From: Cristatella mucedo | Lineage: Eukaryota; Bryozoa; Phylactolaemata; Cristatellidae | Assembly: GCA_009760855.2 (NCBI GenBank) | Contig: WPIO01000013.1 | Span: 3,205,001-3,269,000 of the forward strand | Reading direction: 5' to 3' | Length of the DNA: 64,000 nt | In this document: positions 1 to 10,560 of the stretch, in pieces | Layout: every line of letters starts with the position of its first letter | How positions within the stretch are numbered: the first letter of the stretch is position 1 | Made by a program: the position numbers and the translations under genes | Notes under the pieces: model-generated | The model's database searches: none | What the model was told of the DNA's origin: nothing | The model's input: only the letters and a program-made list of their open reading frames with translations

Positions 1-3000
1 TCGCCGCCTCACACTCCGTCCTGCTGCTGTCGGCGGCCTCGCTGCCTCGCATACGCGACATGCTGGCGCTCGTCGACCTCGGCATCCAGTCGAGGCTGGA
101 GAAGCGGCTGGTCGAGCTGGCGCAGCGCACCGCCGCCGCAGCCTCTCTCGATCCCACGGCGACGCTGGCAGCAGGCGGCGGCGGAAGCCAGCGCATCCTG
201 CTTGGAGGCGGCTGCGGCTCGTCCGGCTATCGTCCGGCATCGGCGCCGCAGTCGCGCATGCCCTCGCCCAGTCCGTACTCGTACGACAGCGACGGCTGGG
301 TGTACAACGCCGAGCTAGCCGCCATCTCGTCGCTAGCCTTTGCCGGCGGTCGCAGCAAGACGGCTTTCGGCTGCTTGTATCAGCCCGTGCCAGCTCTAGG
401 CGGCGCCGCCGCCGCCGCTCCGCTGCCGGCGTGCGACTCGTCGGCCTCCGACCGGCCAGCGACTCGGCAGCTTAGCGGCTGCGATCTCGGTGCCAAGGCC
501 GAGGGCCTCGCGCCCGGCGGCAGTGAAGTGTCGCCGGTCGTCGTCTTGCGGGCCTCTGCCGCCGCCTCTCGCGAGAGTCGCGAGCGCAAGGCGCCGCACC
601 GCCGCTCGGCGAGCTACACCAACGCTGTCGACGGCTCGGAGCTCGTGGGCGATGCCGCCGCTGCCACGGGTTCGCTGATGGACGGTGAAGCCACGGCGGT
701 GGCAGCAGCAGCAGCGGCGGCAGTGGTGCCGAGCGAGGTTGCCGCTGCCGCCACCCTGCGGGGTAGACCGGATGTGTGTGCAGCAGCAGATGCGGCCACT
801 ATCGAGCTGCCAAAGAGTTCGGCTGGTGCTGCCGAGAGCAGCGAGAGGGAAGGGCGGCGGCGCAAGGCTCGTAGAGGCTATGATCATGCTCAGAGCCCTT
901 CGCCGCCTCGTGTCGACTCTGAGGAGCGTGGCAGAGTGGCACAGTCGGCTTCGGCAGTTGCCGTCTGCGGCGCCGGCAGCCACCATGCCACCGATCGAGT
1001 CAGCCATTCGGCGGCAGCCGGTGTGGCAGCCGCAGCCGGTGTGGCGGCGGCATCGTCTGGCAGCGGCGACGACCAGAAGACGTCCGATTCGTCGGTGCTG
1101 CTCACCGAGGACCTGAGCGAGCTGAGCATCGTCTCTCCCGGTGACAATCCCGTTGTATCCTTCAAGTCAGAGGTCGCCCTATTTTCGCCTCTCCGGCGAA
1201 CGCCCGACGGCCTGGATGGCAGCAGTGCAAGTGAGATTGGGTCGCTCAAGCACACGTGTTTTCTAGCACGTGCTTTCGACGGCTTCTTTCGGTGCCAGCA
1301 GTCTTCCGTGGTTGTGGTGGTGGTGGTGGTGGTGGTGGTGGTGGTGGGGGGCATCTGCTGGCATTAAAAGTTTGTCGTCCCCCCCCCCTGCTGCCGCTGG
1401 CGCGAGCGTAGTCGTCATCAGTCGCCGCTTTCGTCTGCTGCTCGTAGCTGGAGGCGAGCTGCTCAACTGCAAGGACGACGTGGAGCTGGAGGAGGCGATC
1501 GCCCTCGCTCGGGCCATGGACGTGTCGATGCATCAGGAAGACCTGCCTCGAATACCAGGCCTGTGCAACCGCAACGAGGAAGAAACGATCACCATTCACG
1601 TGCAAGAGGTGAGGTGATCGATCGATTGTCTGTAGAGAGATGGAGACCTGCCGATGTCTGCTCCTCGTGACCTCGTAACCTCGTAACCTCGTGTTGGGGA
1701 GGTGGCTTGCCTCCTCCCCCCCCGTCCTGGCTAGCATAGTCGTTTACCGAATGTGGCATCTTTCGCGAATCGTCGCTCGCGCTCGCACGTGAAAGATGGC
1801 ACGCATTATGGGATGATTGCTTCTCTGTTGGCAGTCCTGCATTTCCCTCTGTCTCCACTGCTCTGTTCCCCATGAATTCCGGCAGGCAGGCAGGCAGGCT
1901 CGGCCGGTACCTTCCTGGCGCCTCCTTGGCGGCGTTGCACGTGGCCGCGCTCGTGCTGCCGCCGCATTCCTCCGACAGGGCGACTCCGCACTCTCGTCGG
2001 CTGCGGCCGCCAATCGACGGCTGCAGCTCTGAGCTGAGCTGCAGCCGGGGCTGAGTTGAACCTCGAGTGCAGCACTTGGCCATCTGTCACGTTGCCTCGC
2101 CACCTGAGCTAGCCATTGCCAGCAGCCCGCTGCCATTGCCAGCTGCAGTCGGGAGTTCCTGGTTATTTCGTTTGTCCTGGTATTTCCCTAGCCCACTCGC
2201 CAATGTGCTCTGTTTGCTGCTGCTGCTGTGAGTCGGCCTCGGGGCACTAATCATGATGTGGCTCGTGTCGCCTTCAGACTGGAGCTGCCGGTGCCGTGCA
2301 GTATCTCGAGAATGTTCATTGGAGACGAGGCAAGACTCTCGGCACTGGCGCCTTCAGCACTTGCTACCAGGCGCGTGACGGCCGCACGGGGATATTGATG
2401 GCCGTCAAGCAGGTGAGCAAGCACCCGGCCGTCAGTGATCTGCCCCGGCAGTGATCTAATCGAAAGGCTGCTGCTGGATGCCTTGCCTCCAGCTCTTGCA
2501 GCATGCGGGTGCATCGGCACGTGACCGGCACGCTGTGCGGCCAGCTGCTGCAGTGTTGCCTGCCAGCCACTGACCACCTGCAATATTTTTTCATTTTTTT
2601 TTTATAATTTTGCTTGCAATCAGATCTCGTTCTGCCGAAACACGATGTCCGAGCAAGAGAAAGTCTGCCGCGCCGTTCGGGAGGAGATAGAAATGATGGC
2701 CAGGCTCAATCACCCGCACATCGTCAGGATCCTGGGCGCCACGCAGACCGGCTGCCACTTCAACATGTTCGTCGAGTGGATGCCTGGTAACGACGTGTCT
2801 CCTAATGTTGCGCCTGCGCGCGCTCCTCGGGCCTCCCTCGAGCGGCGTGCGCTTCTCACGACACGTCTTTTCTCTAAAACAGGGGGCTCCATTGCACACC
2901 TCCTGGACTTGTACGGTTCTTTCTCCGAGCCCGTCATCTCGAGTTATGTCCACCAGGTCCTCATGGGCTTGGCTTACCTACACGACAACCAGGTCCTACA

Positions 3001-4381
3001 CCGTGATTTGAAAGGTTCGTTTAGTACACGAAAAAAGGCGGCGCCGGCTCTGTCGTACTAAATTCGTTTGCATGTATATTCACCATTGGTGAAGTCTGCA
3101 GTCTTTTTGCCTACCTTTAAAATTCTCGTCGGCCCACGTGACAGGTGCCAACTTACTGGTCGACAGCACCGGAAAGCATCTTCGCATCGGAGACTTTGGA
3201 GCCTGTGCCCGTCTGGCGACCAGCATGACCGGAGCTGGGGAGTTTCGAGGGCAGATGCTGGGTACAATCGCTTTCATGGCCCCTGAGGTGAGGTTGCCAC
3301 GCCATCGGTGTTTTACCTGGACCGACGTCGTCGTCGGTTTCAAGCTTGAAACTTTTTTTTCTGGTCGAGTGCCTAAGATCTGCAGTGCAGATACTCTCGA
3401 GGTCGGTTATGCGCAATTTCCGTTAATGTGCATTCAATCGCCATGGCCGCTGCAGGTCCTTCGTGGCGAGCATTATGGAAGGGCATGCGACGTTTGGGGT
3501 GTGGGATGTGTCATGATCGAAATGGCCACCACACGGCCACCTTGGAGTGCTAGCATTATATCGAACCACCTAAAGCTGATATTCATGGTAAGCCCTGTGT
3601 TGTTTGTAGAGGATATTTTTTCACCGAGTTGCTTGCAATTTCTTGCCTTTTCTGCAAGTCAAATTTGTCACCCGTGGCTCGTGCAATACTCTAATGACAT
3701 CCTGTAAAATGCAGCCTTTTGAGGTTGAGAAACATCATCAGCATGCGTTGCCTGTAGCTGGGCTTTTCTAGTACTTTATGCTTGGTTGGCCGAATAAAGG
3801 TGCACCATTGGTTGTAAGATAGAATGCTGTTTCAGACTATTGAACGACCAGAATCCTACGAAATTTATTTTTCCGTTAATATTTGTCGACATTCTAACCG
3901 TGCCTCGGTGTAAACTCCTCTTGCCACTGGATGCAGCAAATTTGGCACCCATTTCGTAAAATGCCCGGTTGTCCAGAAGCCGGTGGTATTCAAGGCGTAA
4001 TCTGATATATGCTTAGGCAGAAAGGGAAAAGTGCCGTGACAGCTCAGACGCCCTCAGATGTTTCGTGGTGATTCCTGGTGTTGCGTGCTCACTCCCTTCT
4101 GACCATTGATGGAGCTGTCGGGTGCCCGACGGTAACGTGCCTTGCCGCCCGGGGCTTCCTGTGAATCCTGCTTCAGCAGCTGCATCTTTGCCGAAAAATG
4201 CTGGTCTATTTTTTTTAAGATTGCTTCTTCGACATCACCACCACCTATACCAGACAACATGTCACCGGCCGTGAAGGATCTGATGCTTCGCTGCTTGGAA
4301 ACTAACCCATCATTCCGACCTTCGGCGAAGGACCTGCTTCAGCATCCACTCTTCACTCGATATCTGTTCAGGGCCCACTAG
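1..4381 (+). CDS. MAP3K1: MAP3K1 (MEKK1)-like protein kinase, 3' part of gene, eight coding exons
   Basis: Partial gene; its 5' part lies left of the window. Exons: <1-1230, 1448-1608, 2278-2412, 2624-2786, 2883-3014, 3145-3287, 3456-3587, 4220-4381 (stop TAG). All junctions are GT-AG and in phase, giving about 751 residues in view. The first exon encodes an Ala/Gly/Ser-rich linker after a short helical stretch ([19 protein letters not shown]). The second carries [17 protein letters not shown], matching the segment just before the MEKK1 kinase domain. Exons 3-8 encode a full Ser/Thr kinase domain ending 4 residues after LFTRYL, as in MEKK1, where the kinase is C-terminal. Known role of the family: MAPKK kinase acting on MKK4/7 and MEK towards JNK and ERK. 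The RING and SWIM parts are not in view. The boundary 1230/1448 is the least certain (chosen because phase and donor GTGAGA fit). Orthology to MAP3K1 rather than a sister MEKK rests on the pre-kinase motif. Confidence 0.88.
1310..1347 (+). repeat. (GGT)n microsatellite in MAP3K1 intron
   Basis: A run of about eleven GTG/GGT units followed by a short G tract. An open frame runs through it as poly-Val, but the donor at 1230/1231 and acceptor at 1447 put it inside an intron, so I do not treat it as coding. Confidence 0.85.
2278..4381 (+). other. MAP3K1: MAP3K1 catalytic domain exons
   Basis: The six last exons form the protein kinase domain. Visible motifs, numbered within the part in the window: glycine loop GTGAFS (about 485-490), the AVK lysine (about 507), catalytic loop HRDLKGANLL (Asp about 604), DFG (Asp about 623), activation segment [16 protein letters not shown], and APE (652-654). 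Then come CDVWGVGC and [11 protein letters not shown] near the end. All catalytic residues are present, so the enzyme should be active. The segment [13 protein letters not shown] is typical of MEKK1 and holds the Thr residues expected to be phosphorylated in activation. Introns are short (96-210 bp) except the last (3588-4219). Confidence 0.92.
3588..4219 (+). other. Last intron of MAP3K1
   Basis: Intron of 632 bp with donor GTAAGC and acceptor TTTTTTTTAAG. It contains one AATAAA (about 3793) that could act as an intronic polyadenylation signal. I see no gene or repeat in it. Confidence 0.6.
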
Positions 4382-5145
4382 CGGGACGTTTAACCCAGGC
4401 TGTGCAGCTCTGCAAGATGGTGCAGCTACTGCCTCCTGTCGTCACACGCTCAGTGGCTAATTTATTTTCTTGCTAGTGGCACTCAGTAGTAGAAGGCTAC
4501 ACTCAACGGACGATGTTGAAATGGATGTACCCGTAGTCGTTTCTCCCAGCAGCGCGCGTTGCTGTTTGCGCTGCCGGGCCACCATTCCTCATCCGTCCCA
4601 TCCGTCCAGACCTACTGATTCAGTGGCGAAAGACGATGGATGGCAAAATGCTGCCAACCGAACCCATCAGCCGGCATTCTGCTTTGACTAGGATCGTCAG
4701 TGCTGCCGGGTCGTGCTCCCGATTGTGCATGGTGCTGCCGGGTCGTGATGCTATTTTTGTACCTGTAAGGATTTCTCAGATGACGTGCTGTCACGATGCT
4801 CCTGGAGAGCTTTCTACATGAAAGTGTTAGTTAAATTTGGTAGGAAAGAAGTGAACTATCGGGTGCCGACTGCCGCTTCTTCTTCGGACCGAGTTTCGCC
4901 TGCAGCACATTTGAGTTTAAGCTGGCTAGTGTTACTCGGGTGTCGGTCAACAATGACTCTGCTGAGCAATCCGGCATCTGGCGACATTACTCGCCACAGT
5001 AGCTGACTAATGCAGAATATGCGATAATGGTTATAGTCTCGAAAAAGTCCTGAGGGTAAAGCTTAGCTTTCTGAGTGCAGTGCAGCCTGTTGCGTCACAC
5101 GAGGCATAATGAAGTGAAAAGAGGACCCATTCTATTCTGCCATCC

Positions 5146-5151
5146 AATAAA
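5146..5151 (+). terminator. Likely MAP3K1 polyadenylation signal
   Basis: AATAAA 765 bp after the MAP3K1 stop codon, followed within 60 bp by GT-rich sequence. Between 4382 and 5145 there is no other gene, so this stretch reads as 3' UTR. No transcript end can be seen from sequence alone. Confidence 0.4.
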
Positions 5152-5194
5152 GTCGACGTTAAATGCATACCATACACAATGTCTTTGGGTGCAC

Positions 5195-5290
5195 ACAGTT
5201 TGGTCTAGCTCAGCGGTGAGTTGCTCCCTTTTCACGACCGTGGCCGTGGGCTCGAGTCTGCTCCAGCAGCAATTCCTGTAAATAGGTGTT
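5195..5290 (+). repeat. Possible tRNA-derived SINE head
   Basis: Contains TAGCTCAGCGGTGAGTTGC (A-box-like) and, 30 bp on, GTGGGCTCGAGTCTG (B-box-like). It resembles the heads of the clearer SINEs in this window but lacks their tail, so it is a degraded or partial copy. Confidence 0.35.
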
Positions 5291-5299
5291 TTTAAGTTC

Positions 5300-5710
5300 T
5301 TTTTAAATGTGGTCAAGTCAGGGGATGTTCTGACGCAAGTCGGGAGTTCCAGGCTTTGGGAGCATACGAACTAAATGCACGGTTTCCAAAGGATTTGAGG
5401 TTTGTACGAGGTATTGGTAAACTGTTGGGATTCCGAAAAGCGGGTGGTACGACGCTTGGCCTGGCGGGGCAGTAGATCCGAGGGATAGGCTGGAGCCAAA
5501 GAATTAAGTCACCTAAAAGTGAGCGACAACACCTTGAAGTCGATCCGTTGCTTGACTGGTAGCCAGTGCAGGTCGGCGAGAAGTGATGTGATGTGGCAAC
5601 TGTGACGCTCACGACAGACAAGCCTAGCTTCGGAGTTTTGCCCCAGCTGTAAGCCCCTGATTGCACATGCTGGTAGGCCAGCAAGCACTGAGTTACAGAA
5701 GTCAAGACGG
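5300..5710 (-). mobile_element. LINE fragment (second family), RT C-terminal part
   Basis: The minus-strand reading includes SFGNRAFSSYAPKAWNS, the end-of-ORF2 signature of CR1/L2-type elements. The DNA is also similar to the fragments at 33700-33975 and 38820-39000 (shared 'gagttacagaagtc' and 'ttgaagtcgat' segments). It is degenerate and 5'-truncated. Confidence 0.6.
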
Positions 5711-6029
5711 GATGGTGTCGTTCGTTGTCAGCTTACCACATGTTTCTTCGGTTTATGTTAAGTTGGAGTCGGAGTGCAACTCAAACAGGTAGTGTAGTTT
5801 ATGCATACGGTCCTGTTGACACAAATCAACGATACCGGCAAACGATACTCGGTGACTACATGCAACTGATGCTGATCCAAACTTTAAACTTTGTCACAAC
5901 CTGGCAAAATCAGTCAACAGCATTCTACTCCTGTGATGGTCCGACAATCTAGGCTCGTTCAAAATGAGCCTTCTTGAAGTTATAGCTACAGTAGGTGGAG
6001 GTAAAGCTTCTATTGACAGGAACGCATAC

Positions 6030-6285
6030 ACAACGAAATCTTCTGTCCTGCTGCCGACTGCAGCAGTTCCTTTCCTGCCGTCCTGAACTGCTACTTTCAC
6101 GGTACTCACTTCCTCGACTGCCTTCCCAGTTCAGCTATGCTTCTCACTTTCTCTTTGTTGCGTGAGATGAAGTGAAGCTGGCTGCCGAATGCGCATCGAA
6201 AGCTGCTTTGGCTTTGGGTGCGCGCTATAGAAAAACTCCCACCAAGTCTTTGTGGAGTTACAGACGAAGATACATTACATTACCC
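6030..6285 (+). mobile_element. 5'-truncated L2/CR1-type LINE, 3' end
   Basis: Matches the last ~250 bp of the longer copies (12965-14812, 51205-52749): 'ctgctgccgactg', 'tcactttctctttgttgc', then GTGGAGTTACAGAC and the terminal short repeat ACATTACATTAC. This is the usual 5'-truncated form made by target-primed reverse transcription. Confidence 0.75.
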
Positions 6286-6289
6286 AGGG

Positions 6290-6987
6290 TTATAGGTTTT
6301 TAGAAGTCTCAAGCAGCATTTAATTACAGTCCTCGTACTTTAGCAAACGAGATCATTCGTCTGCTTCTGTTCCAGCTCCAATGGGCAGTTTGATGACACG
6401 CACTGGTTATCTACTTGAGCGTAACTGGTTGACCAGCAATCTTCCTGGAACTAACCTGGCCAAGCTAATGGCCGAGACAGCTGAGGTTACTGAAGATCAG
6501 ATAGCCAGCTGCCATGCTGTAGAGTGTACCAGCCGCTCTGCTAGTCTCTGCTGGAGAGCAGGAATGACTCACCCCGAGAACTTAATGCAGCCATCTCAAT
6601 AACAACTATGTGGTTGCTCCCAAAGCAGAGACAGTTGCACGCGGACTCACGATTGCCCGGGAATCAAGAGTAATGGAGCCTCTTAAAAATTCGACCGGCC
6701 ACCAACCGAGTAAGCTGCACAGGCGCAGAGTCAGCCGTACATGGCGTCTGGTGGCTTGGCCCTGTTCTGCACAGCCTCCTCCCCCAATTGCAACTCGCGT
6801 GATAGCACTAGCAGTCAATGCAGCATCGAGATGCTAGCTGGTCCGCTAGAATGCTAAGCAAATGCGGCGACTAAAGCAGCGAAGCGAACTGAGTAGACGT
6901 TTTTCTTTTAGTAGCCAACATTATAAAAAAAAAGAAGATACAACGACCAACAGAGCTCGTCCACGGACGGGAGGATGCGGTAGAGAG
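6290..6987. other. Interval between MAP3K1 and TADA3 without recognised genes
   Basis: Contains the TADA3 3' UTR on the minus strand and unassigned sequence. I see no exon, RNA gene or clear repeat. A weak ATTAAA on the minus strand lies near 6320. Confidence 0.4.
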
Positions 6988-9329
6988 CTAATGCATGCGA
7001 ACGCCGTCCTTGGGCGTCAGCAGACTCCCTGCAGAAGTGCCAAGCCCGCCATTTTCCAATTGCTTCACTATAGCATCCCTTTCTTTCAGAGCCTTAAGCA
7101 TGAGATCCTTCTCTTTCTTAGTCGGGCTTCTTCGCTTCTGTCTGGACGCTTGTATCCTCCTGTACGCATCCATGACCTACGAAGGGGACAACAGCACGTG
7201 ACACCTTGGCTGCTGCATGACAGCAATGGTGATGACATTCAGCAATGGTCATGATTCCGAGGTACCTCACCAGGCAGAGACAGTTCTGCTCAACGTGTGC
7301 AACAAATAAGATGCATGTACGGCTGGCTACAGGCATGAGCGTAAAGGGAACTTATGAGACTCGGGAGGGGGCGGTTTGGAGCAGGGAATAGCTATCTATT
7401 GGGCAGTTGAGGTAAGACAACGATAACAAGTCGCTACCCCTGACGAATGCACCGGTCAGTTGTAAGCCAACGACTCACATCTGCATCGACAGCGGCTAGC
7501 TTCTTTCGCAGATCTTGCCGCATCATCTCTTCACGTGCGAGTTTCTGCAGTCGTCGAGTCGTCTGCTGATTCTGTTGACTGATAGCACGCAGCAACTCCT
7601 GTTTCTTTTTGAGTTCGGCCAATATCTCGTCACCTTCCGAGCCGCTCTCGGATGTCTCATCCGAATCGAGGATCCCTGAGAGAAAGCCAAATGACAAGAG
7701 TTAAATACAAAGAGTCGAAAGAGACTTCACACTTAGCTTCCTTATCGAGTGATCAAGCATCAACATAACCAGGACGACGATCGCGCAAACTGAGAACCAC
7801 AGCAAAACAAGGGACACGTGTATTCACTGGGCTAACCCCAGCAAGGTCTTGAATGCTTTTGCGTGAGCCAGTGAACTGCCTTGAGCGTGTGTCGAAAACA
7901 ACGTCTCCACAGCAACGTATCCAGCCGTGGCCCAATGTGCCCAGGCACCAGAAATTTGAAGAAAAAACTGCACTTACGAGTCCTTAGCAAAGGCCATCTG
8001 CGGCTGGTGCAGGAAGAGGTGGCAGCGGTACTGCGCAACCAGAACCGCTTTCGCTGCTGACAGGTTTAATTTAATTTAGGCACCTTACTTCCCCCCCCCC
8101 CCGGACTATGAGCCAGGGACTGGTGAAATCACAGGCAGCATGGTGGAGATGCAAATGAAGTGAAATGATTTCATGAGGTAGAATGATTTCATCTAGGTGC
8201 ATCGTGGCTGCTGTCACCTGTCTCGACACCTCCTCGAGAGGCTTGCAATCTCCTTCCTGCAATCTTCAGCTCCTTGATGTGTGCATCTGCCGACGTGGGA
8301 AAGGCCAGCGAAGGAATGGTCTCCACGCACAACCGCATCGTCATCATAAAAGTCAAGAAGCTCCCTACGCTGCTGCTGCTTGGCAGCCAACTGCTCCACC
8401 GGAGCTGCTCAGTGTCCCATGCAGCCCACGGCAGCACAGAAGTCGCGTGCGTCAGCTTCGTCGGGTGCGTGCAGATTTTCGCACAGCAGCTTGACTGAAC
8501 AGGAGGAGACAACTCGACCGCGGGAAGGCAGCAGACTTCCCCGAGTCAGCGGAAGGCTCAAGAATGGCAGACGAGAGAGTGGCCCGCCGTTCGTCTCACA
8601 GATGCACGCAGGACGTGCCGGTACCGTGCAACCACTGTATTGCATTGACATCGCATTGTGCCGCAACGTCGTACCGCAGCCACTGCGGCTCTCGAAGCCG
8701 CGCCCACACGGGCCTTAGGCCAGACCTTCGGCCAGACCTTCGTCTAGCTAAGGTCCGGTTTTGGTCACATACATGGCTCCCCTCCCCCTCACGTGTGCAA
8801 CATTGAGAATTTTCGAACCTGGCTAACCGAGACTACAGCAAAAGTCCCCGTCAGAGCGTGCTGAAAGCCAAAACGACACGTTAAAAGCAGTCGCAAAAGC
8901 GTGCTCCACATCACTACAACCAGCTGGCTGCGCAGAGTGGCCGAGTGCGTTGCTGGGGATGGCGAATTACGACAGCCACTAAATATGCATCGAACGCACA
9001 AAGGGATGCGGCAATCAGTCGCTCGTAACAGATGACAAAGACAACCATGCCCAAAGACGTTGTTCAGAGCAACGGATGGCGCGACGGGGGACAGGCGGCC
9101 GGGCAGCGATCGGCCTCGCCGGGCAGCGATCGCACCGGGCAGCGCTGGTGGCAGACACACGCGTGGTGGCAGAGGGGCGCTTACCTTCGGCCTCCAGTTC
9201 GCGGCGGATCTGATATTCGAGGTCACCCTGGCCACGCAGATTCAGCTGCCGGGCGAGCGCTCGAGGGTCCGTGCTGGCAATGCTCTCGCTGGCATCTGCA
9301 AAGGCCACCCAGAGGCACGCTGGGAGCGC

Positions 9330-9399
<70 letters not shown>

Positions 9400-9799
9400 C
9401 CCGCACGCTCGGAGCACGTGGTAGCGTCATCGGCACCAGAGAGAGAGAGAGAGAGAGAGAGAGCCGCCTGCACAGGGAGCCGCCGCAGCGCACGCGACCG
9501 CTCTCCAGGGCAGGAGTCCTCCTCCTCCTTTAAAGAGGCCACTAAAAATCTCCTAAAAGGTCACTGCGAGCTTGGACTGACCGCTGCTCCGTCCAAGTAG
9601 GCAGCTGCACAAAGAGTGACTGCTTAGGGCAGCGATAGAGAAACGTGACCTAGTCGCTCCGAAAAAAACTGAATGAACGCTACCTTTGCCACCCGTTATA
9701 TCTTCCAATGAGGCATCGTCCATAGGTGTCATGACGTTCTCTTCGATCAAAGCTGATATGAGCCTCTGAGTGAGAGGACCAAACGGCGAGTCGCTGTCA
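6988..9799 (-). other. TADA3: TADA3 C-terminal exons 7-10
   Basis: Exons 9799-9684, 9295-9185, 7675-7479 and 7176-6988 encode residues from about 361 to 564. They hold the most conserved part of ADA3, including the [13 protein letters not shown] helix, [13 protein letters not shown], and the long charged coiled-coil ending in [19 protein letters not shown]. The stop is TAG at 6988-6990, after a short non-conserved tail. Confidence 0.92.
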
Positions 9800-10524
9800 C
9801 TGCAGCAAGAGCGAGCAAAAAAGTGAAAGGTCGTGGCCACGGTGGCTCAGAACATCCGGTTCGATGCAATTCGTAATTGCTTTTTGGAAACAGGAGCATC
9901 CTTCGTGACAGGCAGTCACCATGCTACACCCAGGTTTTAATTGCGAGAACAGGGCTGCATGGACAGACTTCACTCACACAAGCACACAGTCAGAGCCAAC
10001 TGGAGTGGTGTGCCAAAGACAAATAGCCCCTGACAAAATAGCACCAATAAAAATAGCCTGACAAAATAGCCTGCACACAAAACAGCCCAAGACAAAATAG
10101 CAACGACAACATAGCCCTGATACAGCTGCTAATTTTGAGATAAAAACATACTAACGAAGACCTAAAATACAAAAGAGTTTAGGATTTAGGGCTTACCCTT
10201 CGTTTAATAACAACTCTTTTCCTTTCTGTGATTCCATTTCTCCCTATTGACTGATCGATATGGACAGGAAAGATTAAAAGAATATGGCAGCACATGGAAA
10301 CAATGAATAAGGAAAAATGTGGATTATTAGTAAATTATTCTTGAATTATTTGTAATTTTGTAAAAAAAATTCAATAAGTTTACATTTTAACGTGTTCAAT
10401 AAAACGTTTTAAAATTTGATATTCATTATTGTAATATAATATATTCTATGTTCTAAATATAAAAAAATTGTAAACATATTCTTTTAATTTGTCGGGGGCT
10501 ATTTTGTCAGGGTGCCCTGGAGAG

Positions 10525-10560
<36 letters not shown>

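Noticed and set aside
1246-1737. Poly-His/Pro and poly-Trp frames across the (GGT)n tract
   Set aside because: They come from the trinucleotide repeat read in different frames, inside a MAP3K1 intron with good splice signals on both sides.
3790-3800. AATAAA in the last MAP3K1 intron as the gene's end
   Set aside because: The conserved kinase C-terminus (exon 4220-4381) lies after it; at most it would give a truncated isoform.
8189-8666. Minus-strand frames reading [15 protein letters not shown] and [13 protein letters not shown] in TADA3 intron 8
   Set aside because: They look faintly protein-like, but the pieces are in different frames with stops, no family is recognised, and including them would break the TADA3 alignment.
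9015-9542. Long Ser-Leu and Arg-Glu repeat frames
   Set aside because: Translations of the (GA)n microsatellite; the only coding part is TADA3 exon 8 at 9185-9295.
10016-10130. CRISPR-like array of GACAAAATAGC repeats
   Set aside because: The repeats are short and irregularly spaced, in a eukaryotic intron, and have an inverted partner; a mobile element end fits better.
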